Below, in pieces: positions 21,491 to 32,019 of a DNA stretch of 64,000 nt. Within the stretch, counting starts at the first letter, position 1. Each line of letters begins with the position of its first letter. Position numbers and translations under genes: made by a program. This stretch comes from Petaurus breviceps papuanus (Eukaryota; Chordata; Mammalia; Diprotodontia; Petauridae). A model generated the notes under the pieces. That model saw only the letters and a list, made by a program, of their open reading frames with translations, did not search any database and had not been told where the DNA came from. Location: assembly GCA_028583685.1 (NCBI GenBank), contig JAMXIF010001178.1, positions 646,819 to 710,818 on the forward strand. Direction: 5' to 3'.

Positions 21491-22090
21491 GATGGTTGCA
21501 CAGGGCCACAGAATTTGGCACTAGATTCGATATTGCCAGAGAGACCCCTAAGAGAAGGACAGTTCCTTAGAAAGTACAGATTGCCTCCGATGGGGTCCAA
21601 CTGAATTGTGGGTGTGATACCAATTGAAAATTTCAGCTTAAGAAGTTGGAGAAGTCCTCAAAATTCTCCACAATCCAACCTTTTGAGGATTTAATAGTAC
21701 CAAATGAACTCTGTAATCAGATTCAATAATCCTTCCTTAGCCTATTAGAAGTTATTTCTCTTGTTGCCAGGGGAGAGTCTCTTTAGGAAACAATGACCCA
21801 GAGAAGGTGTAAATGAATGTCTTTCCTCCAAGTCTTGAGCCAACCTCTTCAACCCACCCACCCCCCTCAAACCTCTCAGATGTAGAATGTTGTTTCCTCC
21901 TGTTAAGTGAGTCATGCCCAAGGAAACCCTGCCTGTGAACCCAGCAGCAACCTCTCTGTGTAGGGGAACATGGGCAATTCAAGTAAATGAACATAAATAA
22001 TTTACCATGTTCAAGGCACTACACTGTACTTGGCTGTGAGGTTATGAAAATGAGGGGGCCATCTCCAAGTGTCCTGATCTATATCTTGCC
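21490..22090. other. Unique sequence, nothing recognised
   Basis: Non-repetitive. Short open frames only. Confidence 0.45.
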
Positions 22091-22094
22091 ACTG

Positions 22095-22252
22095 GACCCA
22101 GATGACACAGGAGAAGAAAGTGAGGCTGGTGGCTTTGCACAGCCCTCCCTCACTCAAATCCCATTCATTGCAAGTCATGGCTTCACCTTCCTGATGTCAT
22201 GGTCCTCTTTGAGAACTAAGGACAAACAGCAATAACAACAGCAACAAAAATG
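22095..22252 (+). mobile_element. ACAACA-tailed repeat (family X)
   Basis: 'gtgaggctggtggctttgc', 'tgatgtcatggtcctctttg' and a tail of CAATAACAACAGCAACAA. It matches, in the opposite sense, the copies at 13516, 32260 and 48236. The trinucleotide-like tail resembles RTE-type LINE tails rather than poly(A). Confidence 0.7.
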
Positions 22253-22254
22253 AA

Positions 22255-22490
22255 CAATGATGCTGTCTCTGCCCTCAAGGAGTTTACAGAGGGAGTGGGT
22301 GCATGACCCGTACACAAATTTCATGATTCCGTAAAATAAATATGGATTGAGGTAATATGTGAGAGGAGGAAAGGATAAAATGCCTTCGGGAAATTTGAAG
22401 AGGGAGAAATCACTTTCAAATGATGACTGCTGGGCTAGTCTGGGAAGTCTTCTTGGAGGAAGTGGCACCTGAATTAGGTCTTAGGAGTTT
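22255..22490 (-). mobile_element. L2 LINE 3' end fragment
   Basis: 'tctgccctcaaggagttta' and 'gggaagtcttcttggagga' are inverted L2 3' text. Confidence 0.65.
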
Positions 22491-22611
22491 AGAATTTAAA
22501 ACTGGAAAAGCCCTTAGTGATCACCATTCAGAGTTAGTAAGAAACAAGCACAGAAAGGGCAAGTGGAGACAGTGTGGTTCAGTGAAGAGAATGATGGCTT
22601 AGGAATCAGGA

Positions 22612-23680
22612 GTTAGTCAATAAGCATATCTTAGGAGTCTACCTTGTGTCTGGCTCTGTGCCAGGTGCTGGTGATACTCATACAAAGAATGATTGGATCC
22701 TTGTTCTCAAGGGGCTTCCATTCTATCTACCAAGGAGAGGCAAGTACTTGTGTTAGCACATGAAAAATAAGTGTAAAGGGAATAAGTATAAGTAAATAGT
22801 AGTTAAATAAATTGCAAGGTAGCTTGGAAAGGAGGACACTAGCAGGTGGAGAGGTACAGGAAAGGCTTCCTATAGGAGCCTTTGGTGGTGTTGCAGCTGG
22901 AGCTTAAAGAAAGGAGGGATTATATGAGCTGAAGGTGAGGAAGAGCATTCCAGCCATAGGGAATGGATGGCTAGTGCAGAGACAGGGAGACAAAATGGAA
23001 TACCATTTGTGAGGAACATAGATAAGGCCAGTCTGACTGGGTGGCGGAGTTTGGGAGGTAAAAAAGTATAATGAGGCTGGAAAGATAGATTAAGTCCAGA
23101 TTGTGAAGGGCTGTAAAAGCTAAACAGAGTTTATATTTGGTCCTAGAGGCAATGAGAAGCCACTGGAATTTATCGATTAGGAGAGTGACATGGTCAGACC
23201 TATACTTAAGGAAAATCACTTTGACAGCTGTGTGGAAGGGTAACCAGAACAGAGGGAGATTTGAGGAAGGGAGGCCAACTAAAGTCATGCTGTGTGAGAA
23301 GAGATAAGAGGTCAGATGGGAGAGATGTGGAGATGAGCAACAAAATTTAGCAATTAATAGTAGATATTGGTGATGGCTTTGACAGAAGTAGAGAAGCTAG
23401 TGGGTTTGGGTAGGGGGGGGGAGAAATAACAATTAGCTGTGTTTTGGGTATGTTGAGTTTGAGATGTCTCTGGGACACCAGTTTGAAATGTCCATTTGGT
23501 TATGCAATACTGAAAATCTCAAGCAAGAGCCTGGAGCTATGAATTCTCAAGCACAGAGATGATAGTGAAACCCATGGAACATGGTGATGTCATCTAAAAA
23601 AGAGAAAAAATACAGAAATAGAAGAGAAAAGGGCCCAGGGCAGAGTTCTATGGAACACTTACTCTATTCTGTCCCAGAAA
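22612..23680 (-). mobile_element. L2 LINE copy (about 1.1 kb)
   Basis: The plus strand shows the inverted L2 tail ('ctctgtgccaggtgctgg'), then 'gaagagcattccagccat', 'gaagggctgtaaaagc', 'gagtgacatggtcagacc' and 'gacatgttgagttt'-like text. It ends near 23660 at 'gggcagagttctatggaaca', the inverted RT segment. Disabled by stops. Confidence 0.8.
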
Positions 23681-23934
23681 CTATCTCAGGCAACTCATTT
23701 ATTCTGCCTCAGTTTCCTCAACTCTAAAAGGGAGATTAACCATATCTACTTCATATATATTTATATACATATAAATGAAATAACATATTTAAAGACCTTT
23801 ACAAACCTTAAAGTACTATATAAATATTAGATAATATTATCATTAAATGACCTGCCCAAGGTTATACAGGGAATTGAATAAGGAAAAGAATTTCAACAGT
23901 GGCTTTGTGGAGGGAGTATATTATGAGGTGGCCT

Positions 23935-24180
23935 AAAAAAATGTTCCAAAGCACATAAGTATATGATGCCTTTGGGAAAAAGCTAGTTTGAATTAGATTA
24001 TGGAAGACCTTAAATGCCATTCTGAGTAAGGAGCTGACATTTAACCCTATAGGCAACAGGATACTAGTGAAGTTAGGGAACTATAATGAAAAAATTGAGG
24101 AGGGAGAGTTCACTTTCATCTCTTCTGCGAATCAGAGAAGGCTTTCTGGAAGAGGTGGTATATAAGTTAAGGAAGGAAGG
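23935..24180 (-). mobile_element. L2 LINE fragment
   Basis: 'gattatggaagaccttaaat' and 'ctataggcaacaggatacta' repeat a segment present in the copy just before it. Confidence 0.55.
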
Positions 24181-24217
24181 AAGGAGATGCATGATACAGA
24201 GAGGAGATGGAAGAGCA

Positions 24218-24388
24218 GGGATGGCAAGGTGGCACAGTGAATAGAATATGGGCCCTGGAGTCAGGAGGACCTGAGTTCAAATCTGACCTCAGACACTTAA
24301 CACAAAACTAGCCGTGTGACCTTGGGCTAGTCATTTAACCCCAATTGCCCTACATTCCCCCCTCCAAAAAGCAAAAAAAAAAAAAAAA
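24218..24388 (+). mobile_element. tRNA-derived SINE (family A)
   Basis: Full-length body with 'ggacctgagttcaaatctg', 'cttaaccccaattgccct', CTCCAAAAAGC and an A tail. The flanks are purine-rich, so the duplication is unclear. Confidence 0.9.
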
Positions 24389-24399
24389 GCTAGAATTGT

Positions 24400-24925
24400 G
24401 GAAAGAGAGCAGATGGATATGTCTGGGAGTAGTATATGAGATTGAACAATTCCATTAAAAAAGCACTTATTAAACTCTTTCAAAGTGCTTTGCACTGTTC
24501 AAGGACTTGAGGCAGGGATGGTATGGGGCCCAAATGAGATCATGGTTGCAAAGAACTTTGCAATACTTGCTATATAAATGCCAGTTGTTGTAGTTGCTGT
24601 TGATGATGATGATGATATTATCTTCCAGTTACCAGGCCTCCAAGTCAGGGATGGCTTCATTCTTTGAACCTTCTATATAGAAGCATTATAGTGGTATGCT
24701 GGTAAATGTTTAACAACAGGTTCCTCTGAAAAAATGTGTGTGCACACTTTTAAGTTTAATCTGCATTATTAACACTTTCTTAAGCCCAGAAATCAACAAA
24801 ACAATAGATCAAACCCAGATTTATAGATTGCTATTTTCTGAGGTGTAAAGCTCACACTGATGTTTTAACAATCATCTCCCAAGCAGGGGAGAACTGGCTC
24901 CAGCATAACCTTGACTTGGTAATAC
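24400..24925. other. Mostly unique, with a MIR-like patch
   Basis: 24520-24640 has 'caaatgagatcatggttgc' and a GATGAT repeat, likely a decayed MIR 3' part. The rest is not recognised. Confidence 0.4.
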
Positions 24926-24931
24926 AAAGAC

Positions 24932-25170
24932 CAAAAAGGAAAAGAAAAGAAAAGAAAGAAAAGAAGAGAAGAGAAAAGGAAAGGAAAGGAAAGGAAAGGA
25001 AAGGAAAGGAAAGGAAAGGAAAGGAAAGGAAAGAAAAGAAAAGAAAGAAAAGAAGAGAAAAGAAAAGAAAAGAAAAAAGAAAAGAAGAAAAGAAAAGAAA
25101 AGAAAAGAAAAGAAAAGAAAAGAAAAGAAAAGAAAAGAAAAGAAAAGAAAAGAAAAGAAAAGGAAAGAAA
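24932..25170. repeat. (AAAAG)n / (AAAGG)n microsatellite
   Basis: About 240 bp of AAAAG and AAAGG pentamers with minor interruptions. Length is likely to vary between individuals. Confidence 0.95.
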
Positions 25171-25184
25171 AGAAATTCCTTGAC

Positions 25185-25265
25185 TGGGGCGGCTAGGTGG
25201 CACAGTGAATAGAGCACCAGCCCTGCAGTCAGGAGGACCTGGGTTCAGATCCAGCCTCAGACACT

Positions 25266-25308
<43 letters not shown>

Positions 25309-25373
25309 CTGTGTGACCTTGGGCAAGTCACTTAATCCCAATTGCCCCCCAAAAAAAAAAAAAAAAAAAAAAA
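25185..25373 (+). mobile_element. SINE (family A) with an internal CA microsatellite
   Basis: The exact duplication AGAAATTCCTTGAC lies at 25171-25184 and 25374-25387. Inside, the usual 'cttaacacaaaactagc' has become a CA run of about 19 units (25268-25305). It has a long A tail. Confidence 0.95.
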
Positions 25374-25387
25374 AGAAATTCCTTGAC

Positions 25388-25605
25388 CTTAAGGAGTTTA
25401 TGTTTTATTGGGAGAAAACAATATATCCACAGATGGAAATATAGAAGGCAGTTCAAAATACATGTCTGTAGCACTAGAGAGAGATATGGATTTGGGATTC
25501 AAATGATAACTGAAACTGGTGGGGAGACTCCATCAAAGGAGAGAATTCTGAGAGAAAAGAGGAAAGTAGCCAGGGCAGAGCCTCGATAAAGACTAAGGGA
25601 CAGCT
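25388..25605 (-). mobile_element. Probable L2 LINE fragment
   Basis: 'ccttaaggagtttatgtttt' and later purine-rich text resemble inverted L2 3' sequence. It is diverged. Confidence 0.45.
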
Positions 25606-25654
25606 TTTCTCTACAAAAAGGAGAAGCCCAAGTAGGCTATGGATCCTTCCAGGC

Positions 25655-25860
25655 TCAGTGGAAAGAGGGATGGATTTGTAATCAGAAGACCTTGGTTCAA
25701 GGCCTAGTTTTTCTGAGTCCTACCCATGTGACCTTGGGACAAACATTTCACCACTCTGATGTTCCACTTTCTCAGCTGTGAACTAAGGGGATAAGATTAG
25801 GTGACCTCTAAAGTTACCTTCTAGTTCTTGGACCCTATGAAACTGGGAATCTGCGAATCT
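25655..25860 (+). repeat. MIR CORE-SINE
   Basis: 'ccatgtgaccttgggacaa', 'ctttctcagctgtgaacta' and 'gattaggtgacctctaaag' in MIR order. Confidence 0.8.
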
Positions 25861-25904
25861 ACTTTAGTCTAATCAGTCTTTGACAATTTATACAAAGCCT
25901 ACTA

Positions 25905-26199
25905 TGCACAGAGAGTTCAGCAGCTAAGCAACATTTATTAGGGGTCTACATGCCAATTACTGTGCTAAGTGCTAGAGATTCGACCTTGAGATGCTCACAA
26001 TCTAATCAGAGACAAAATACAAACAGCAACATACAAACAAGTTATATATAGCACAGTCATCCCTTCCACATCAAAAGTGTTGGGGAATGGTGCCCCCGCA
26101 AGCTGGAAAACCTGTGTGAAATTTTTTAGTCTTTCCCTTATACCAGAGAAGTCTGAATTGTTATGGTATTAAAAGATAAAATATGTTGATATCATACAA

Positions 26200-26240
<41 letters not shown>

Positions 26241-26550
26241 ATGTATTTCTGTTTTTCTAAACTTTTTCTGTGTCATCTGCTGGCCTTCAAGTGTTATCTG
26301 TAACTTTTACAAACTCCCCCCAAATTCCCATTTAATTTCTTATGCTTCCTACAAAATATCAAAACTGTGATGGGGAAAGTCTTGATGTGGAAGGGATAAC
26401 TGTACAGGATAAACTGGAAATAATCAATAGAAGGAAGGCACTAGAAAGAGGATTAAGACATAGTCCTCTCATTAAGGAGTTACAACCTGTGCATATAAGG
26501 AAGCAGGAGGCATCTTACTTAGAGGCTATAGGGAAGAGAAAGGAACTGTC
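25905..26550 (-). mobile_element. L2 LINE 3' region, split by a MITE
   Basis: 'gcaacatttattaggggtc' and 'ctgtgctaagtgctagag' begin the inverted L2. After the MITE it resumes with 'gataaactggaaataatca' and 'gaaggcactagaa', as in the copy at 37930. Confidence 0.75.
26054..26402. mobile_element. Tigger/pogo-like MITE (349 bp) inside L2
   Basis: Inverted ends CAGTCATCCCTTCCACATC and (reversed) CAGTTATCCCTTCCACATC differ at one base. A TA follows the right end and CA precedes the left, fitting a decayed TA duplication. The interior has no transposase frame and contains a TA microsatellite (26203-26237). The CAGT start fits Tigger-like elements. Confidence 0.8.
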
Positions 26551-26779
26551 TTTTCTTCTGCTCTTAGCACTCCTCCCTCCCTCCTCCCCCCAATCTAGGA
26601 ACTGGCTGGTTCTAAATACGGTTGCTTTTAGTTAATAGCTGTTTTGTCATCAGATCTCCTGGATTCCATAAATTCGGGGAGCCTTTCTGTCATACCTTAG
26701 CATTAGCAGTTGTTGGATTTTTTTGTGTTTTTATTTTTGCTTTTGTGTGTTTTTGTTTTTATTTTTATTTTTTTTATTT

Positions 26780-26945
26780 TCAGCTGAAAGGAACCTTAGA
26801 GACCATCTGGTCCAACCCTTTCTTTTTGCAGACTAAAAGATCTGAGGTCAAGAGAGAGGAAGTGGTTGGCTGGTAAGTCACACTGAAAGCCAATGGCAGA
26901 GCTAGGACAAGAGCCCTGCTGGGTCTTCTGGCTCTCAGGCCAGTC
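26780..26945 (-). repeat. MIR-like CORE-SINE
   Basis: 'aaaggaaccttagagaccat', 'ctggtccaaccctttctttt' and 'caatggcagagctaggac' form an inverted MIR 3' part and core. A T-rich tract ending in CAG lies immediately upstream. Confidence 0.7.
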
Positions 26946-27480
26946 CAGGCTGTTGGAATGCATGCAATCAGGCGAATCACACCTTCCTCCACATCCCCAA
27001 GCTATACATACAGCACAGGGCAAACAGATGTGTTTGAGCTGAAGCTCACAGGAAACAGGCAGCTATTCTTTCATAGAAAGGCCACAAGGGGAAAAAAAAA
27101 ACATAAAAGTTCATCTAATTTGCAAGAGTAAACAGGAAAATGGGGTGGGAGGGGAATGAGGAGTGGGAAGAAGAGGGAGAAAGAAGAAGGGTAAGAGAGG
27201 CTACTTTTCAACAGTAAAAATTAAAAACAATTGACAGGAAATAAAATTTCACAACTTAGAAAAACGTAAGAGTTTTGATGAGTCAGATCTAATGATTTCA
27301 GTATTATTAACATCATCATTTGAGTATTTATAAAGAATTTCCAGCATTTAGTGTACAGATCATATACACAGGTCCACCTGCTTTTGGTATATTTATTCTC
27401 CTTACCCAAAGAAAACACAGGATCTTTCTTCTCTGTTTCCTAGTCTACTTTGCATCTGGCCTCTCAAAATAGCTTCTTCA
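26945..27480. other. Unique sequence, nothing recognised
   Basis: Non-repetitive, with a purine-rich stretch at 27130-27200. Confidence 0.5.
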
Positions 27481-27497
27481 CTGATAGATACCATTAT

Positions 27498-27736
27498 TTT
27501 TGTTGTTTAGTTGTGTCTGACTCTTCATGAATCTATGTGGGGTTTTCTTGGCAAAGATACTGAAGTGGTTTGCCATTTCCTTCTCCAGCTCATTTTACCG
27601 ATTAGGAAACTGAGGCAGACAGGGTTAGGTGACTTATCTAGGGTCACACAACTAGTAAGTGTCTGAGGCTGGGTTTGAACTCAGGTGTTTCTAACTCCAG
27701 GCCTGGTGCTCTATCAGTTGCACTACTTAGCTGTCC
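27498..27736 (-). mobile_element. MAR1 CORE-SINE
   Basis: 'ttgttgtttagttgtgtctg', 'ggcaaagatactgaagtgg', 'gccatttccttctccagc' and the tRNA-like end. Flanks CTGATAGATACCATTA (27481-27496) and CTGACAGATAACATTA (27737-27752) are a duplication with two differences. Confidence 0.95.
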
Positions 27737-27752
27737 CTGACAGATAACATTA

Positions 27753-28110
27753 CTCTAGTCTCTTTCTAATTTGTTCTGCATGAACTACCGAAGTAACCTC
27801 AAAACACCACTTTGCTCTGTCACTCTCAGTACTCAAAAATCTTTAAGAGCTCCCCATTGCCTACCACATCAAATCCAAACCACTTTCTTCCTGATCAAAG
27901 AGAGCATTAAAAGACAAGCTGTGTGTGTGTTTGTGTGTGTGTCTGCATGTTAGCAACTGATAGTATATATGGCCTTATGAATCTGAGACATTGGAAAAAT
28001 AATGGTGACTTTGATAGAAATCGGGAAGCTAGAAGAGGGTTAGGTTTGGGGGAAATTCATTGAGTTCTATTTGGGGGATGTTAAGTTTGAGACATTGGAC
28101 TTTTATTTTT
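27753..28110. other. Mostly unique, with L2-like patches
   Basis: 27780-27870 resembles L2 3' coding text ('tctgtcactctcagtactca'). A TG-rich stretch lies at 27921-27942. The rest is unclear. Confidence 0.4.
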
Positions 28111-28440
28111 GTATATATTGTGTTATCTCCCCACATAGAATGTAAGGTCCTTGAGGGCTTAGGTTACTTCACTTCTGCCTTTTTAGCTTCCCCCCCAGGC
28201 TTCCCTAGCTTCTTTCACATCTCAGCTAAAATACCATGCTTTTTATGGTCCCTGTTTATGCTAATGCCTTTCCCTCTGTGATTATCCCTAATTTATCCTA
28301 CATATATCTTTTTTTTGTTGTTGTACATAGTTGTTAGCATGTTGTCTCCCCTATTAGACTGACAAAATCCTTGGTTTTCCTTGGTACCTCCAGCACAGAA
28401 TGCTTAATAAAGTAACTGATAAATGCTTGTTGATTGATCT
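28110..28440 (+). mobile_element. L2 LINE 3' end
   Basis: 'gtaaggtccttgagggc' and 'cctttccctctgtgattatc', then the end 'tgataaatgcttgttgattg'. Confidence 0.75.
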
Positions 28441-29130
28441 TTTAAACATCAGTATTCTCCTTATGATGCTATGAGGTTACAAATAATGAAATACTGCCAT
28501 CTAAGAGGAATCAGAAGCAACTGGTTTTTTAAAGAAAAGTAGAAAGACTTACGGTAAACAAGCTACAAGATATCAGCAACAGACTTGTGCCAAAGAAGTG
28601 GTGAAAGAGAGAAAGAAAGAAGGAAAAAATTTTTAAAAAGAAGGAAGGAAGGAACAAAGGAATGGAGAAAGAGAAGGAATGAAGAAAGAAAAAAAGATTA
28701 GAAAAAATTACCCCAAATATGTACAGTTAGCAAACGTGTCAGGCCATTCACACAGCAGGAGCATGGGATAAAAGAGGGATGGATGATCCAAGTTCTGAGC
28801 AATGATTCACCAGATGGTTAAAAAGAAAAAACAACAAACTACAGGAATGTCTCCAGCCCATTGGGCGGTTGCTTTATGGAATGTTTACGTGAAGACATGA
28901 ACAAGCATCACACAAGCTATGGAAGGGTTGAGATCTGAGTGTACTGAAGAATGTGTAAAGCAATCAGAACAAGTTACATTCACAAAGGGAACTTAGAGGC
29001 CCTAAGGCAGGGCTGGCCTTTGTGTTAGACTGGACATTTCTCCAGGTTTAATTTTTCTTCTGCTTGAGGGGTGATGGAACTCTACTTTTCCCCAAATGGA
29101 GATGATGGAATTTTAGCACTGGGGAGGAGT
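28440..29130. other. Unique stretch with a purine-rich simple repeat
   Basis: GAAA/GGAA-rich sequence at 28600-28700. 28830-28900 has two GGAATGT words around an inverted CCAAT, a possible regulatory cluster. No gene was seen. Confidence 0.45.
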
Positions 29131-29139
29131 AGGGGACAA

Positions 29140-29325
29140 CTTAACAAAGTCAGAACTGGAAGGGGCTTTAGACCATCTAGTCCAAACACCTCATTTTACA
29201 GATGAAGCAGCTGAGGCCCAGAGAAGGGAAGTGAATTGTACAGTGTCACATAGCAAGTTAGTAGCGGAGCTGGGACAAAAATCCAAGTTTCCTGACTCAT
29301 CGACTCTGTGTGAAGCAATGAGATA
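29140..29325 (-). repeat. MIR CORE-SINE
   Basis: 'accatctagtccaaacacct', 'cagatgaagcagctgaggc' and 'tagtagcggagctgggac'-like text form an inverted MIR. Confidence 0.75.
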
Positions 29326-29473
29326 GCCTTAAGTACAATCTTAAGTGTAAGTGGTTTCAGGAGCCAGGGTGCCTGAAATTGTACTACTTAAAAATAATTT
29401 CTTCCAGTTAAATTTTTGCTCTCTCCATTCAGTCCTCACTCCCTTAAAAAACAAAACAAACAACAACAACATT

Positions 29474-29640
29474 GGGGGGGGCTAGGTGGTGCAGCCCTGG
29501 AGTCAGGAGGACCTGAGTTCATATCTGGCCTCAGACACTTAACACTTACTTAGCTGTGTCACCTTGGGCAAGTCACTTAACCCCAATTGTCCTGCCTTCT
29601 CCCCTCCAAAAAGTAAAAAAAAAAAAAGAAAAAAGAAGAA
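29474..29640 (+). mobile_element. SINE (family A) with a 5' deletion
   Basis: 'gctaggtggtgcagccctgg' shows loss of about 18 bp spanning the A-box region. The rest is intact with CTCCAAAAAG and an A tail. Flanks 'aaacaacaacaacat' and 'aaaccacaacaacat' are a duplication with one mismatch. Confidence 0.9.
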
Positions 29641-29644
29641 GAAA

Positions 29645-30140
29645 CCACAACAACATGCAAATATCTGTCAAAGGGTAGCATTATGTCTTTAGGTGTGATA
29701 AATTGAGTTTATCAGATCAGTTTCCTCCTGGATAAATGCAAGAAAAAAGGGAGATAAGTCCTCTGGAGAGTCAATGCTGAGCAGTGGCAAACCAGTGAAA
29801 AAAGACCCCTGCCAAGGATAATCTTTCATTTCTCCACTTTACCAGGGAAAAACTGTCCTACTGAGTAGGCCAGTTGGGTGGAGCAGGCCCCAGGCTAAGC
29901 TACCCAGTGAATTACTGGCATGAATGTGGCCCATTTGGGGAATGACACCATTTCCCCAGGAAATAGAAGGTCAACAGTAGCATCTATTTTTCAACAAACA
30001 TCCCTGCCCCTGGAAATCCCTCCCTCTATCCCTCAGTTTTGCTGCAACAATGGAAGAAACTTGATTGGGAGAAAAGTTGCCTTCTTATCATAGCTCTTTT
30101 CCTTCTTCAGCTTTCCCCCCCATCTTTCTAGACACATCAT
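29645..30140. other. Unique sequence, nothing recognised
   Basis: Repeat-free apart from C-runs. No supported exon. Confidence 0.5.
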
Positions 30141-30305
30141 AGTGTAAAGTGGAAAGAATACTTGGAATTAGGAACAGCCTGGTTTTGAACTCTAATTTTA
30201 ACCCTTAATAGCTATATGACCTCCCCCAGTCTGACACTCAATGTCTCCATCTGTAAAATGAGGATAATAATATTTACCTGATGTACCTCATATGGTTTTG
30301 TGAGA
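30140..30305 (+). repeat. MIR CORE-SINE
   Basis: 'tggaattaggaacagcctgg' and 'ccatctgtaaaatgaggat' in MIR order, reaching the 3' part. Confidence 0.8.
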
Positions 30306-30374
30306 AAGACACTAACTCAAAGTCATTGGCAGAGGTAGGATTTAAACCCAGATCTCCTGACTCCCGGGTATCTG

Positions 30375-30635
30375 GAGAGGCAGCTCAGTGTAGCACTAGG
30401 TAAAGAGTACTGCACCTGAAATCAGAAAGACCTGAGTTCAACTATGGACTCAGAAATTTACTAGCTGTGTGACCCTGGGTGAGTCACTTAACCTCTGTCT
30501 GTCTCAGTTCTCTCAACTATAAAATGGGAATAATAATAACAGCACTTACCTCCCACGGTTGTTGTGAGGATCAAATAACTGTAAAGCTCTTTGCTCAATG
30601 CATAGTAGGTACTTCATACATGTTTGTGTCCTTCC
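30375..30635 (+). repeat. Full-length THER1/MIR-like CORE-SINE
   Basis: tRNA-like head ('gaggcagctcagtgtagcac'), 'ctagctgtgtgaccctgggt', core 'ctataaaatgggaataata', then 'acggttgttgtgaggatcaa' and a 3' 'gtaggtacttcatacatg'. Confidence 0.8.
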
Positions 30636-30659
30636 TTCCTAGTTGGAGCTGTTTTCACT

Positions 30660-31000
30660 GTGTGATGCAATGAAAAGAGGCTTTGGAATTAGAGGTTAAA
30701 TTTCACCTCTGTTCAGCGAGTAAGAGCACCGGCTCCAGTGTCGGGATGACCTGGGGATCAAATCTGGGCTCAGATACTCAGCACCACACCCAGAAATAAC
30801 TGGCTGTGTAACCTTGAGCAAGTTACTTAACCCCGATTGCTTTATAAAAAAAAAAATTTCACCTCTTATGTTTTCTACCTATGTGACCTTGGGAAAGTGA
30901 CTTAGCCTCCTCGAGCCTCAGTTCCTCATCTGTAAAATGGGGGGATTGACCTCGATGGCCTCTGAAGTCTCTTTTAGCTCTGGGTCTGTGATCCTATCAT
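30660..31000 (+). repeat. MIR CORE-SINE split by a family B SINE
   Basis: The left piece 'gaaaagaggctttggaatta' and the right piece 'atgtgaccttgggaaagtg' to 'ctctgggtctgtgatcct' read as one MIR when the SINE is ignored. Confidence 0.8.
30711..30849 (+). mobile_element. SINE family B monomer, slightly 5'-truncated
   Basis: 'cagcgagtaagagcaccgg' to 'ccccgattgctttataaaa'. The exact duplication AAATTTCACCTCT flanks it. It lacks about 12 bp at the 5' end. Confidence 0.9.
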
Positions 31001-31425
31001 TACCTCTTTTCTTGTTGGCACATTCTGGGAGTGCTTAAACGGGACAGTTGGTCAAAAGCCTCCCCCCTGTCAGTTACTACCCTCTCCTAGTCCTTTACCT
31101 CTCTGGTCTCTCCACCTCCATCCTCAGTTAAGTACTGCAGAGACCAAGAAACATCAGAGGCTCTGCTCTTTGTTTCAGACCAGTTACATAGGCAGGGCCC
31201 AAGCAGGTACCAGCCTTTCTCCCTAGGAATACCCCTAGATTCAGAGTGGAGAAGATGAGGTCATTCCTCTGTGATCAACTTCTTTCCTGAGATGTTTTGA
31301 TTCTAATAATCTCCATATCTTAGAAACATTGTTAAGTCAAGGACAGTTGAAGAGAACAGGAAAGATTCTCCCTTTGGACAGTAACTGGGGCATCTAATTT
31401 TTCAGTTTACTTCTAATGAGCTCAG
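31000..31425. other. Unique sequence, nothing recognised
   Basis: Non-repetitive. Confidence 0.5.
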
Positions 31426-31545
31426 TTCAATAGGCATTTTATTAAGCATTTACTATATACACAGACTTATTCTAGGTGGAATGAGATTAGATAAAGGAGA
31501 AGATGGCTCCCACCTCAAAGAGTTCACAGGAAAGTGTATATAATA
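31425..31545 (-). mobile_element. L2 LINE 3' end fragment
   Basis: 'ttattaagcatttactata' and 'cacctcaaagagttcacag' are inverted L2. Confidence 0.6.
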
Positions 31546-31639
31546 TGTGTACTACATGTAGTTTTTGGAACAGAACATTTAAACTGGTTAGAATCAGGGA
31601 GGGACTGTCCTACTGATTAAGGTTGGGTGGAAATAATAT

Positions 31640-31810
31640 AATCTATTTTTCTCGTTTTATAGATGGAGAAAACTATAGACCTAGAGAGAGGAAGAGACTT
31701 GCTTATGGTTATACAATGAGTCAGGAACAGAGGAAGGCATCCAACTCAGTCTTTCTGTCTCTCAGTTCAGAGCTCTTTCCAATCTACCAAGCTGTTCCCT
31801 TCTGCATTAA
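31640..31810 (-). repeat. MIR CORE-SINE
   Basis: 'gttttatagatggagaaaac' and 'tcagagctctttccaatcta' are inverted MIR. Confidence 0.7.
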
Positions 31811-32019
31811 CCGATGATATCCAACTCTTAAATAACACAGAAGTTTAGGGAAGGAGAGACCAGGGTTGGGAGGAGGGGTTAAGGAAGGGTTCAATTGAGG
31901 AGATGGGGCTAGAATGGGAACTTGAGGGACTGGTAGGTAGAATAAATTGGGGGGGGGGAAGGGAGGCCATAATCTCTTAAGGCTTTTGGCTCCATTTCAA
32001 TAAGCTTAGAAAGAATGGA

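Noticed and set aside
24865-25341. A 158-codon minus-strand frame rich in Phe, Leu and Ser
   Set aside because: It is a translation of the AAAAG microsatellite and the neighbouring SINE.
30711-30849. tRNA gene, from the A-box and B-box-like words in SINEs
   Set aside because: The body does not fold as a tRNA in sequence order and is followed by SINE text and an A tail with target duplications.
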